DNA from: Baylisascaris procyonis
Lineage: Eukaryota > Nematoda > Chromadorea > Rhabditida > Ascarididae
DNA: 64,000 nucleotides
NCBI GenBank assembly: GCA_037389465.1
Contig: JAZARR010000229.1
Coordinates: 1,153,501 to 1,217,500 of the forward strand
Direction of reading: 5' to 3'
Under the pieces are notes generated by a model. It was not told the origin of the DNA, ran no database searches, and was given only the letters and a program-made list of their open reading frames with translations. The position numbers and the translations under genes were made by a program. Positions 26,580-38,771 of this stretch are shown here, piece after piece. Position 1 is the first letter of the stretch. Every line of letters starts with the position of its first letter.

Positions 26580-26639
<60 letters not shown>
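26579..26639. repeat. (TA)n microsatellite
   Basis: About 30 uninterrupted TA units, lying 75 bases downstream of the SL1-like sequence in intergenic DNA. Confidence 0.97.
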
Positions 26640-26642
<3 letters not shown>

Positions 26643-26994
26643 TAACTGATTTCGAGCAGTTTCGAATCCAGCAGAGAAGTGAAGAACATAAGTAAAGAAG
26701 TAGCAACGATACAAGAAAAAGTTTGCAGTAAACATCGGTAAACTGCGCGTGTTAGGCGTGGTGGTTTGATTCCTCATATAACCTGGTGGTCGGCATAAAC
26801 GCAATCGCCCGACATCTCGTTTCTCATGAAAATATTTATGTTGCTCTTCATTATGTCAAACCCTGCCGTAATTGACATAGGTGCCACATTGCGCCCATAG
26901 CGTGTATTAGATCGTTCACGTCGAATAACCTGCCCCCGAATCCGTATCTTTCTTGCAATTCTCTTTGTTTTATTTACTACTTTCATATTGCTGC

Positions 26995-27355
26995 TGTTGT
27001 GACAGGCCCTGCATTGCTTGTAAGTTTTATTCCATGTACATCGTGCCTCTTAGCCCTGTCATTCTTTTTTTCTAATAAACCCATGACCTTGCTGTTTTCT
27101 TTCATATCGTCTACATACGACCTCAACATAGTTTTGTTCACAATAGGAAAATTTGGTGCCACGAGCCGGGAGTTAAGCAGTCACAATGTCTGGAGTATAT
27201 CGGCAGGCTATGCGGTCGACAAAAGGCAGACTGATAGGGTACCTAAAGAAGATAGCACAATTAGAGGACCCCTAAGCTAAATGAATTGCTTTTCTTGAGG
27301 AGCAAGTTGATGAGTTTAACAGCTATATGCAATAAGATAAATGCTGTCATAATTA
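26995..27355 (+). mobile_element. BEL/Pao-like LTR retrotransposon remnant (5' LTR, primer-binding site, start of gag)
   Basis: A candidate 5' LTR starts TGTTGTGACAGG at 26995 and holds AATAAA near 27076. It ends shortly before a primer-binding-site-like TGGTGCCACGAGCCGGGA (27154-27171), whose leading TGG would pair with a tRNA 3' CCA. An ATG at 27186 opens MSGVYRQAMRSTKGRLIGYL, which looks like the N-terminus of BEL/Pao gag. The frame breaks at TAA 27273 but stays recognisable (IAFLEEQVDEFNSYMQ) to about 27355, interrupted by further TGA and TAA stops. No reverse transcriptase, integrase or 3' LTR is seen, so the copy is dead and truncated. Family assignment rests on the gag start and LTR style only. 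Confidence 0.6.
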
Positions 27356-29640
27356 AAGAGGGAATTTGATGGAGAGATTATGGAAGTTTTTATTGTTTGT
27401 ATGGTATAAACTTCAAGAGTTGACGTTTAGGTCCATCATTCAATTTCTATCTTAGGCCATTAAATGATGGATTATGAGTTCTTTAATCGATGAGGTCGGC
27501 AATGCGCAAGAGCAGTTGAGAGGGTGCTTATGATCTCAAGAAGCAGTTAGCTGCAATAATCTGCATTTCGAGAGATGCAAAAATATTTTGATGTGTTCAT
27601 TATTGTTTGCAATATTATTTGCATCTATTTACTGTTGACGTCTAGTTATTCATTGGTGAAGTAGTCTACGATGTTATTCATCAAATTTTTAACGCAAATT
27701 GAAGGTTGAGAGTGTATTTCATTGTGATATATAGGTCGTGTTACTTTCCTCATTTAATGAGTTGAGTGTGTTTAGAAATGCTTTCCAAATGAGCACCTAT
27801 AATGGCCAATAAAAATGTCGTGTATGGCATCAAAACTTATAGCTGCAACGATTCTTTGAACGAGCAAATTACCATTTAGCATTAGTTGCAATGATCAAGG
27901 CTTTTCCGATAGTCATAACCGATTACTGATGACGAGAGGCAGTCCTTAACGTTGGCACTCGTCATCATTGTAGATAGAAATAAAATTGCCTTTTAGAAAA
28001 TCAATCATCACTGCTTTCCCAGTGAGGCAAAATATTTTGCTGCCATCCCATATGCACAGTTTTTTCCACAATAAACCTCTCAGTATTTGCACGTGAAGTT
28101 GAAACTCTTATCGTTTTCCAGAATTTTTATTTGCAAATAAACAAATAAAAATTAAGTCGCAAATAAGCGGTTTAAAAAAAAAGCGGAAAAATTAAACAAA
28201 CAATGAAGAATTGACAGAAAATGTTTTATTTTTTTCGATGGAAAAGAGCGTACTTTGTATTGCAGTTGTTGTTTGCATCGAAAACATGTTTCGTCGAGAG
28301 AACACGTGTATTCTAAGAGAATTAATGCAGTATTAGCGCAGCAATATTTTGCAAATCGATGCATTAAATTTCTAAGTACATACAATGTTATTGATGGCAG
28401 CAAAAAAAAAAAACGGTTTAAATTGTATTCGATTTATCAGTTCACTGCGTTGAAGAGGGGAAGGAGAATACTTAGGAGGTAAGGACGTAAAGTTGTCAAT
28501 ACAACCGAAAATCTTTCGAATCAGCTATGCAAAGAGGTACTCACTCGGTATTTTGCTACTATGCTATCTGCTATGAATCATTGCATTGAGGCTCTTGCAA
28601 CAAAATTGACCATCATTATAAGTGATTATATCACGGTTTGCTAACCGATATAATATTTGTTACACTTATCGCCTGTTGTGTTGATTAAGATTGATTTCGT
28701 TCTGGTATAAGATTACAGCAGAGAGGTTTATTGCAGAGCCAAAATTTATTCGGCTCACAAATAAAACAGGAAACTCGTTCCAATTCGGCACGTTATCGGA
28801 TTTTTCACCGATATAAGTGAGCTATACACTCCTTCAATCACTATTTCGCAATAATTTTAGATATTCCAAAATGTTTATTTTTATTGTTCATCAACTAGGA
28901 AGCAACAAAGCAGAATTGCATGTTACCCTATTGATGGATGAATAATATCATTCTCATTGCATCTTAATATTCGCTTACAATCAACAGAATATTTAAATCG
29001 ACAAAGATGTATGTTGGGGATGTTTACTTTAATTATTTCAAAAATATCCCAGAAATTACTGCCGTATATTTACCGAGTAATAAACTTACTATTTACGAGC
29101 AAATAATATTTACGTTTGGCAAGCTTTACGGCGAAGATCTATCTGTGCAATGCGTAGAGATCGTGTTGAAGGTCTCAATGGTTCATTATGAGACTGCAAA
29201 GATTGCTCAAATCGGTGTGGGAATCTCTTCAAGTTGTTGACACAGCAACGAATTTGAACATGTTGTTTAGCTTTTTTTTTTCATTTTAATTCATCACGAA
29301 CAGCAAAAACCAATCGATAAACACATTCATCGACCCTAAAATGCAATGGCGACGCAACAATAGCATTATAGTATAAAAACGCATAAAGTATTCAGGGGTA
29401 TCCTACATCATTGTTACTACTTTTGTGCGTAGTGTGTTATTGCATTATGACCGCATTATTGCAACAAAGAAAACACGATCGCTTTATTTCGCCTCTAGCC
29501 GAAGTTGTTGTTCGTGAGGTGAAGCGTGACGTCAGGAGGATGCGTATCAGCTGTCAGCTGTTAGTCGAATGGGGCGGCTCATATCGCGATAGTTATTTCG
29601 CTCGCCAATCTACCCTAGAAACACTGAGCTCACCACCAGC
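27356..29640. other. Intergenic region upstream of the PEBP gene
   Basis: The left end may carry further decayed gag sequence to about 27600. The rest is AT-rich, with no exon-like segment or RNA gene that I can recognise. The PEBP promoter should lie toward the right end. Confidence 0.55.
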
Positions 29641-32600
29641 ATGTCGAGTGATCTTGCTGCAAAATTTGCTGAGCATGAAATCACCCCAAATATCATTCCG
29701 AACCCACCTGCACAGGTGCTCAATGTAAGTTTTTTTTTTTTGATGATGATAAAAGCGTTAAAAGTTTATTATCTGAAGTTTCGATAGAGTTTATGCGCTT
29801 GCTAGAAAGGTATATCGAAACCACAAATGTATCAAATGTGAGTTCGTTAATGTCGAAAAGTACGAGGAATGCAGAGTGCCTGGCGTAATTTGTTTCTTGT
29901 TATTTATCCAGTACTTCCTGTCTTTTTTTGAAAAAACTTAGCGTTAGGAATTCGCACGTTCTTCCTAAAAAACGTCGATTCACTTTGAGACTGACCATCG
30001 AATCGTATTTGAGGTCATTTCATTGTTTTGCCTAATAGTGGCAGAAAAAATTCCCACTTTTCACTTGCACAGTAGTTATCGAAGTGCTTCAAGAAAACAA
30101 AAGCAGTAATTTTCCAAAAGCAGCGACTATAATAAGCAGTCAGATCTGCTTTATGATTTGATTGACGCATATGGTATGTGCATTTTAAGAGAATTAATCC
30201 ATCTTCGTCTCATTTTTAATTTTCTTCATTTCATTATTTGTTTATTTGATCGGTGAATCACCGAGGAGAGAGGCAATTCAATAATTTCACTCATTTAGAA
30301 TGGTGCTGCAAGGAGTTGGTGAAATATAGGATAAATATTGTCATTTTTCCTTAAGATGCTTTTACTTTCCATAATAGTCTCTGGCCCCAGCGGTGAAAAG
30401 AGGTCGTGTCTCAGACCACCGAACATTCATCAATTTGCAATTCTTGCTCCTTTCCCTTTCTCCGTCTCCCTCCCCCTCCCCAATCATTCTCCGCTTAGTT
30501 CATCCGTGCATCCCAAATAGGCTTTCTGCAGAAAGAAAGTCTTTGTGATAAGAACTAATTTCTAACATTGAAAGAAACTCATCTTTGAGATCTTCTTCGT
30601 GATTATCAGCCATCAGTTACGACCACAACAAATTTATATGAACAATAATATAGTATCAATTATAGCTAGTAGGTATTAAACGCGTAAATATTTCGATATT
30701 TATGTTCTGAAATAATCTACATTAACCACGAAATAATTGAAAATTATGGAAGTTCTATGATCCATAATTTCTGCAATATTTTTCGCATCAATGTAGATAG
30801 ACGACGGTTGCACAATATGTCTGCGACTATCCATTCATAGCGCACAACTTTAATTGCAATCTTTCTGATTCACTTAGAGGCCGGTCCGACTAACCATTCG
30901 AAGTGCAAAATAAACAGCGCTTGCAATCTGTTGAGGAAATATTTCGCATACGAAAACTCTATTGCTTCATCACTAGTCTGGTTTTGCCTATGCCTTATCT
31001 CAACTAGAAAATGTTTACTATGTTTGATCATTACAAACTGCAATTCAACAACGACTATAGAGTGCAAATATTTCGTTTCAACGTTGCAATATATTGAAAA
31101 CTTATTTGTTCGATTGGAAGTGAATGATTTGCAGTGCAATTGGGATGGCATTCAAGTACAACCGGGTCAAACAATGTCACCTCGAAATCTACGTTTCGCA
31201 CCTCGTGTCACACTCACCGTAGATCCCGAATCGACATTCACTCTTGTCATGATTGGTATGTTACGTAAGAGATATCTATATGGGCGTGTATAGATAGATT
31301 ATTGCAACAGTTGTGTCACATCTAATGAACTATGAAATTTACTTATAACACTATGATGGTTTATATTTGAATTACGAGAATATTTTCTGCGGTATCAGTG
31401 ATGCATTTATGAGGTACGGCAGCGTCATGTGAAACTGACATTTAACCATCTTCAATTTCGTAAAGTTTTTCCTTTGCTGTAATATTTTGGAAGTCATTTG
31501 GCAACCACATTAACTATGATCGGCCTTATTGTAACTTTGGATCATGCTTCATGAAATAAAACTTGACATTTTATTGACGGTTCAGTGATCGGAAAAGCAT
31601 TTATTCAGATTTACTCTTACAGTTTCAAACTATAAATATCATTTTAAAAAGTGATTTTAATTGTTTTAAAAATTGTTTTTTATCAAATCATTCAACATCG
31701 CAAGTCATAATTTCATTGATCGAAATAAAAGAAAGTTGTTTTTTCAGATCCCGATAATCTATCGCGAAAGAATCCATCAGTTGCCGAATGGCTTCATTGG
31801 CTGGTAAATGATTAGTATATCTTCTATCGTAAGCATTTAAGAATACGAAACTATTAGAATTCCATTATTTCGCGTATCGTTTTTAATAAAACAAACGCAT
31901 CCGATAAATCTCAGCATCCTAAATATCAATAAGTATTATTCGATTCGTTTAAAATATCGATCGCATTAATCGATTGAATATTTTCTTCCGATTTCGTTAA
32001 TTTAGAGTAAACATAATGCATATATTTTCGTTATTTACGAGTATCTTTTTCTTTGCCTTTTATTCCATCCCCTTTTCAGTATAACTTAAAGTGCAGTAAA
32101 GTGTTTTTTCGATTACGATGATCTTCAATGCAGTGGTGAGGACTTCATCTTCGGCTAAATGAATTTTTCGTGTTGAAATATTTGTTGTTTCTTCTTCTCG
32201 GGAACAGCCGTTAAAGATTGTATCATTTTATGCGAACAACAGCTAGTGGGTAGGCGGATAGGGAACCGACAACATATGCTCACCAAGCAAGTGAAACACC
32301 GACTTCACATAGGGAATGGCGATTCGCCAACTCATAAGTGATACACAATATGTGTAGCGCATCTCGGACGGAATCAACAAGCTATTCAATCAAAATTTGC
32401 ATGCGGTTGTGACTTTCGAATAAGGTTGCCTATAAGTAATTCCATCGCGTTCTGCACAGATTATTGTTGCCCGTATCAGATTTTTTCGTGGCATAAGCAA
32501 AAAAGGGAAGGATTGTATTTCTTTAAACCTGTCCAGGTAAGCGACAAATAATTGCGCTAATTTCCTTTTATTGCCATCAAGTCGTTAGACAACCATTCGT

Positions 32601-34703
32601 CCAGCGTTTCATAAGATTATTGCAAGATCTACCAGATTCATCGATGAGAATATATACTGCAATCGTCCTGAAATGTATTCACATCTTCTAGCGGCATCTA
32701 ACAGCGCGATGAATATTGTTTCATTTCACATGACTTGCTTAACTCAATTACCTCCAAACAATCTACAAACAAAGCAATGATGCAAACATCTCATCTACTG
32801 TTTTATTTGCCGACGCTTCTTGAAATTCTGTTTCGTTCTTCCGGAAAGGAGGAGATTAAAAAGTGAAATATACTGTACGGTATTGCCTGTAGAAATACTG
32901 CAGGCAAGAGACATATATCAAGGAAAAGATCACTTCTGTTCCCCTAAGAGTGCTCTCTTTGGAATTTAATTCAATATCTCGTTTATTTACTTTCATTAAA
33001 TTTGAGCAGAAAAAACTAAGCGAAATGAAAGGATCGTTGTTTGTTCGTAAGCAAAAATATGTTTCTGCGTTCATCTGCACTCTTTTGTGTTCTTTACTGT
33101 GTTCTCCTATAAAAGTGTAATGTAAATCGACGAGGCTTTCTTTTTTGCTCGTAGGTGGTTTCCCTTCAAAGATGACTTCGACAAGTACACAACCCTTCTA
33201 TTAATTCGGCAGACTATCAATTGAACAGCAAACACTCTGAGCAAAGAAAACTATAAATATCCTCAGAATGAACAATATGTTGTTTCATTTTCTTTTGTCT
33301 TCTTTTTCAACTTAAACAATGCTCATTTTTGGTAATTTTTTTAATTAATCAACAAAACGAATCAAAAAAAGCGAAAAGATTGAAGTAGATGGCGCAATAA
33401 GAAGGCTGATTAATGTGCAAAACGAAATGCAAAGTGATGATGAAAATGGACAGGTAAAGTAACAAAATAGGTACCTTTATATGGTTTTGTTCTTTTTGCA
33501 GGTTACAAACATTCCGGCTAGCAACATCAATGAGGGCATCAATGGAGGTTCGTTCCATATTCTTCGAGTAGACAACTTTTTTGGATTTGTTCTTGAAGTA
33601 ACGGAAAAAAAGTTTACCTTACGAGGCTTACACCTCAATCTCCTCTCCTCTTTTTGATTGGAGATGAAGTAGTTGAGTGGGTTTATTCTTTCTTTTTTTT
33701 TTTGAAACAAGATCTTCGTTATTATTCAACTTTCCACTGCGTTTTCGTCCCGCTAACTTATTTTAGATGTAACCTGAGTCGTTAATTGTGTGGTTGAATT
33801 AAATATTGTTGACATACCTTTTGAGATCTAGCTGACATTTGAACCGGATCTCTTCATTAATATTTTGGCTTCTTTTAGTTCAGTTCTTTAGTAATATGAC
33901 TTATTTTGGCTTCTTTTAGTTTACTTGAGTTGCCGCTTTCTTTATCCTCCACGGTAATATGACTTTACTAAGCTACTGAGGTCACCACGTAGAGTTATGC
34001 TCCATTGGCAAGCATATCTTCGATTTGAAGTGAACGGATCAAAGATCCGACAAGAGTCATGTCGTTGACGTGTTCCATTGTTGCAACAAGGTACAAGGTT
34101 TTGCACTGAAATTTAAAAATTGGAGGAATGTTTCAGCGAAGAAATTTTCTTTTGACGCAATTGAAGCCTCAGGAAAGGTCTTGGAAAAACCTTGAATATT
34201 TATGCTTAAAACAAAGGAAAACAAAGGAGATGGTATCTTCATAATCCTTTCCTCATCCCTTACCCTTCCTTCCTCTCATATTTGGTAAATATCAATATAT
34301 CACACAAAGAACACCACTGGACGGAAGTATCACTATTGCAACATGAAGTTTAGTACAAGAAAACATAAGTATTACTCATAACATGATGCATTAAACATTC
34401 AGGCCAACATCAATGCCCTTATGGCAGTCCCGCACCACAGCCACGAACTGATATTCATCGTTACATAATTCTCCTCTTCGAGCATCAAGGTCGTCGCGTG
34501 CAAGTGCCTCAAGTCAAGTCGAGGGCTAAATTCAGTGTGAAGCAATTCATGCAGAAAAACAATCTTGGCAAGTCATTCACTCATTCCAATAAGGAACTAT
34601 CTTTCAGAGAAAATAAAATTGTTGTTTGCTCACAGAACTTTTTGGAAGCTAAAGAATAGCTTCATCCTTATGGAAGGTCATGTTTCAACAGAACACTTGT
34701 AGG

Positions 34704-34759
<56 letters not shown>

Positions 34760-34818
34760 TTATATTTTCAGGTGATCCGATCGCCGGCAACTTCTTCCTC
34801 GCACAGCATGAAGGTTAA
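29641..34818 (+). CDS. Phosphatidylethanolamine-binding protein (PEBP) family member, six exons
   Basis: Exons 29641-29724, 31135-31255, 31748-31803, 33502-33547, 34403-34567 and 34772-34818 join in phase to 172 codons (human PEBP1 has 187). The order of PEBP marks is intact: FAEHEITPNIIPNPP (helix and first strand), PGQTMSP for the usual ..LTPTQ, FTLVMIDPDNLSRKNPSVAE for the ligand-site DPDxPSR loop, EWLHWLVTNIPASNINEGIN for EWHHFLV.N, PRTDIHRYIILLF for the GxHRYv strand, and NNLGDPIAGNFFLAQ near the end. Members are small cytosolic or secreted proteins that bind phospholipid head groups or regulate kinases; which applies here is not shown. There is no signal peptide at this ATG. The first of the two ligand-site histidines is Leu. 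The protein stops about 12 residues early, losing the usual C-terminal helix. Intron 5 uses a GC donor (CTTG|GCAAGT). A possible poly(A) signal AATAAA lies at 35180. Confidence 0.88.
34705..34757. repeat. (TA)n microsatellite adjoining the last PEBP splice acceptor
   Basis: About 26 TA units end 14 bases before the intron's terminal AG (34770-34771), so a short TTATATTTTCAG tract is all that separates the repeat from the exon. Length changes would alter the branch-point and polypyrimidine region of this intron. Confidence 0.96.
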
Positions 34819-37800
34819 ACGTGCTGTTAGCTAGCTATCCTCATTTCTTCTCATCTTTTCTTTGTTGTATTCTATTCTTTATATATCTTCACATAAACAA
34901 TTTTCGCCCAATTCTGCATTCGGTTGCACATTACGCAAAAATATTGCATTGAAATGAATAACGATCATATTTGTTTACTATTATTGACTGATCGGACATT
35001 CGAGAGATCATTGAAACTTTTAAAGGTGGAAAACATGAATTCGATTTTCGGGTTCTTGTTTACTTTACACTCTACAACATATACAAACCATCATCTACAT
35101 AACGTTGTCAACATCACTATCTACACAATAACGCATGCCCTTCACGTGCACACATCATGCACTTACAGCTTGTAAAAACAATAAAAGGAGCATTTTTAAT
35201 TCTCGAAGAGAAGAATTAGAAGGTTATTTCTTTTTACATTCTCATGGAAGACAAACAGGTCAACGATGACGCCACCATTTCCAAAGCGATAAGCCTAAGT
35301 TTATTACTATCGATGAAAATGCTGAAAACATGTGTTTTTAGGAAGAGGATAGTTGAGTCTTGCCAGATGGGACATATTACCGCAGGTCTTCGTTTTAAAC
35401 TTTTAAAAAGAAAGGCAACCCTTTTATGTGAGAGCCGTCAATGATATTACGCCGAAATTCCTTTGAAACGATCGTTTCGTTTAGTGCGACACGTGTGCGG
35501 TAGTGCCTCAGGCATTTTGCTCTTCAGACATCAAACAAAGCCATTTACCATTTGCAATTATTTGCCTCTTTTCTGTGTGAGAGCTTAAACTGGAGAATCA
35601 CTGAAAGGGGTTACGAGGTTACGAGATTTGGTGAGTGTAACCATAGAAATATTAAACGGGGAGCGGAGGGGTATTTGTTTCCACTGTGTCTTGTTAAGCA
35701 AATTTATTTTACTAATCGTTCCGCCAATCTTCTATAAAATTCAGTAAAATTGTTGAATATGATGAGGTTGAAACATATGCTAGATGGTGGTATAATTCCC
35801 GGTTTCATCAGAATTGCCATTATCAGGCACAGATGTTGTGAAATGTTTAATCGCTCCCATGAATAGCATGCATATACGGATATTATGCATTTGCTAGCCA
35901 GGTTGATAAATCAGTAAATAACAACAGCCTCTCTTTGGAATTCTGCAGGTAAAAAGGAAATATATTTCTGAAGAACGAAAAGCTGCAGCTGGTGGAGAGC
36001 TCTGCTGTAGTAAACGCTAAAAGGCAAATTGTGATTTCTTGGCTGCATGTTATGTGCTCATTATTCAGTGAAACTGGCCTTTGTATGATATCTTGCACAA
36101 GAATATTTCCTTCACCAAATATGCTCATTTCTTGAAGGTGCTATTCCTTCCTTCCCTTGAAAGAGGGTGCTACAAAAAATATCTTGATGGTGAGGAGCAG
36201 GAGGGAGGGGAATATACACCGCATATGCCATGCTCCGCGTTGATGCATCAGTTTGAACGAAGCTGCAAATGCTCAACAGCGGGAAAATTTTCCTGCATTC
36301 CACGACGGTCGGCTTCCGTTTTACAGTGGTCGCAAACAAGAAATAGATTTGTATGGCCGTCGAGCCAGTCAAAATATGTGTGCATTGTTCTGTTTGTGCT
36401 GATTCTTGCAGGTAGGTGTAAGCTCGGTTGGTCAGGTGATCGGAAATCAAAAGCGCATCTTGTGCCACCCCTTGTGACGTGTTTTCCCGCTCGTTTTATT
36501 CAATACGTTTGTTCTGCGACAAATTTTTGTTTCGAAAGACCAACATGAGAACTGGGGTTTTTAATAAGCGACCAGGTTCACGTACTGATTCTTTATTTCC
36601 GCTAGTTCACCGAATGAAAAAAATATTTATCAAGAAAAAAAAAATGAAATGAAAATGAAATTTCCCCCACTGTTATCAGGACTGATCACTGATGGGAAAA
36701 TAAATACTGAATTTAGATCAAACCTAAATCCACAATTTTAGACTTGCAATATTGTTACCTGCCATATTAGTTGGTAAGTAGCCAGTGTGGGCATTAATTA
36801 AACGTGTAAAACTGCGACATGGAAGAGGAAAAATTCATTTTTTTTTTTACAGACAAACACAAAGAGGCAGGCAAAACATGGCGCACCTTCAACTTATTAC
36901 AGCAGTGATGTTGAGCACTCATATAAAAAACATTAGAAATTGAAAATAGATTACAACAATAATATACAACATACAATATTAGTTTAATTTACTTTAGAAA
37001 ATGCGATGGCATCGAATCCAGTGGAAGGGAGATTTCCTTTCTGGTGGTAACCTCAATAAGGGAATGTTTTATGATGATACCACAAACATTTCACAATAAA
37101 CTTCTAGAGTAAACTCAATCAAATAACTGTCGTAATCAATTGTTTTAATATAAGTTACTGGCCTATCTTTTATGCCCGTCTTGTTTTCAGCTTTGATATG
37201 TTCATTATATGTAATGAGATCGTATCAAGTAAAATGCACTTGCAGACATTCTTTATCTTCCTCTCACCCTTACACCCTCATTCCCTCTCCGCCCATAAGG
37301 GAAGGATGCAATTCGTTGTTTAATTAGTTCTGAGCAAAATAATTTCAACTTTTCTAGTACCATGCTAGAACTGTATGATGGTTTCCAATCTAAACACTAG
37401 CATTCACCAGCCTGTGTGCGGTAACGTAAAGAAAAATTGGTAGAAAAACATCGACTAAACTTGCATAAACATCGCAAAACGATCCATTGGGGGTGGAGGG
37501 GGGGGGGGGGGTGGGGAGGAAGTGCCTACATATAGAAATGAACAACTCTATTTTATTCCCTTTCAAATGTCTATCACATTTTTAGCCATTTAGCGTCTAT
37601 TTATGATTAGTGCGTTTCACCTCATTTAGACGACACTATTGCTCCATCAGCATAGATTTTCAAAGCAAAAGGATTGCAAAATTGGATATAGGAAGGATCC
37701 CGTCGATTAACCAATCCAGATTGGGAGGCATATTCTTAAGGCATATTTAATTTGACTGATACTGCATCACAGCACCACTTTAGAATTCCTCGATGCTGCA

Positions 37801-38771
37801 GCTTATTCATCGTCGGTAGAGTGTGTATGAGGTTCGCAAAGACCACAAGATCGTTTGCAGAAAATTTTCATGAATTTGCTCTCGCTTTTGCATTCGCCAA
37901 TTTTCGCCCAATAGCCACAGAATAGATTCTTATCGAGGCAACGCTGTATGGATGTTGGTCGAATAGTTGTTCGTGTCACTTAAAATGAGGTACTCTATTT
38001 TTCAGACCGCATAATTACTTTATAATTCATAAGTACCTGAAGGTAGGGACGGCAGTAGGAAAAGATATTAAACGAAAGAATGCGGAACATGTAGTCACAA
38101 CGGCGACTAACATGGAGATAAGAGGGCGTTCCAACAAGAAAAAAGTTCACACATGCGGAGAAATGTGTCGCAGTAATTCGAACATTAACAACAAAAACAG
38201 TGCAGCATATGTGCACATTAAAAGGAAAAGATCAACTGCGTGATAAGATTATCCTTCGCCCTCAAATGCTATTAAATTGAGCTTTTTGAGAAGTGTTACT
38301 TATTTCTGGCGTCTTTGATAAGCTGGAAAGCAGCAGGTTAAACTGGTTCTAAAGCAATGTCTGAAACATGAAATAGGAAACAATGAATGATCACATTCGA
38401 CGATGTTGCACTGTCTAGTCAATAGCTGTTATTTTAGATTAACAACAATTTAAAGGGCAATCTTACAAGAACAAATAGAATCAAAAAAAAAAAAAATTTC
38501 TCAACGGACTCAATTCAATGGACGTTACAATGGTCATCCTTTCTTCTCAGCAATAAAGAAAAAAGCTTCATTTCTCTTTTTAAACTATATTAGCGCCATA
38601 TAAGTCGGCTAAATTTGAGTAAATGAACGCCATATAGGTGCCATAATACCCTATTGAATCAGTTGTCTACTACTGAAGAGTGACCTCCTTTCTACCAAAT
38701 AACTTAAACGCGAACTGTTGCCTACAACATTATGAGAACCAAAGGATAACTTCGAAACTACTTCGAGGGGA
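34819..38771. other. Intergenic region between PEBP and astacin genes (convergent ends)
   Basis: The two flanking genes converge here, so this holds both 3'UTRs; AATAAA at 35180-35185 is a candidate end for the PEBP mRNA. A 155-codon open frame at 36081-36548 (+) with a hydrophobic run (YVCIVLFVLILAG) has no recognised domain. A strong G-run lies at 37489-37517. Nothing else is supported. Confidence 0.55.
37489..37517 (+). repeat. Poly-G tract with G-quadruplex potential
   Basis: The run is almost pure G, broken only by TGGA and T, and has well over four G-triplets within 30 bases. It stands in otherwise AT-rich DNA between the PEBP and astacin genes. Confidence 0.85.

Larger units (their letters stand above)
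24039..26994. other. Intergenic region after rpn-1
   Basis: The first part is presumably the rpn-1 3'UTR; the nearest AATAAA is at 24646-24651. Long open frames at 25073-25576 (-) and 26036-26461 (+) show no recognisable domain and no splice framing. The right part holds an SL1-like 22-mer and a (TA)n tract, listed separately. Confidence 0.6.

Noticed and set aside
26466..26580. Serpin-like reading of the SL1-like region (LPKFEVE)
   Set aside because: Only the short LPKFxxE word resembles serpins; the residues after it do not, so the spliced-leader similarity is the better explanation, though not proven.
29411..29728. 105-codon plus-strand frame overlapping PEBP exon 1
   Set aside because: It is a different frame from the PEBP start (MSSDLAAKFAEHEI), which matches the family and splices in phase.
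36081..36548. 155-codon open frame on the plus strand with a hydrophobic run
   Set aside because: Open on both strands in a GC-richer patch; no recognisable motif or splice context.
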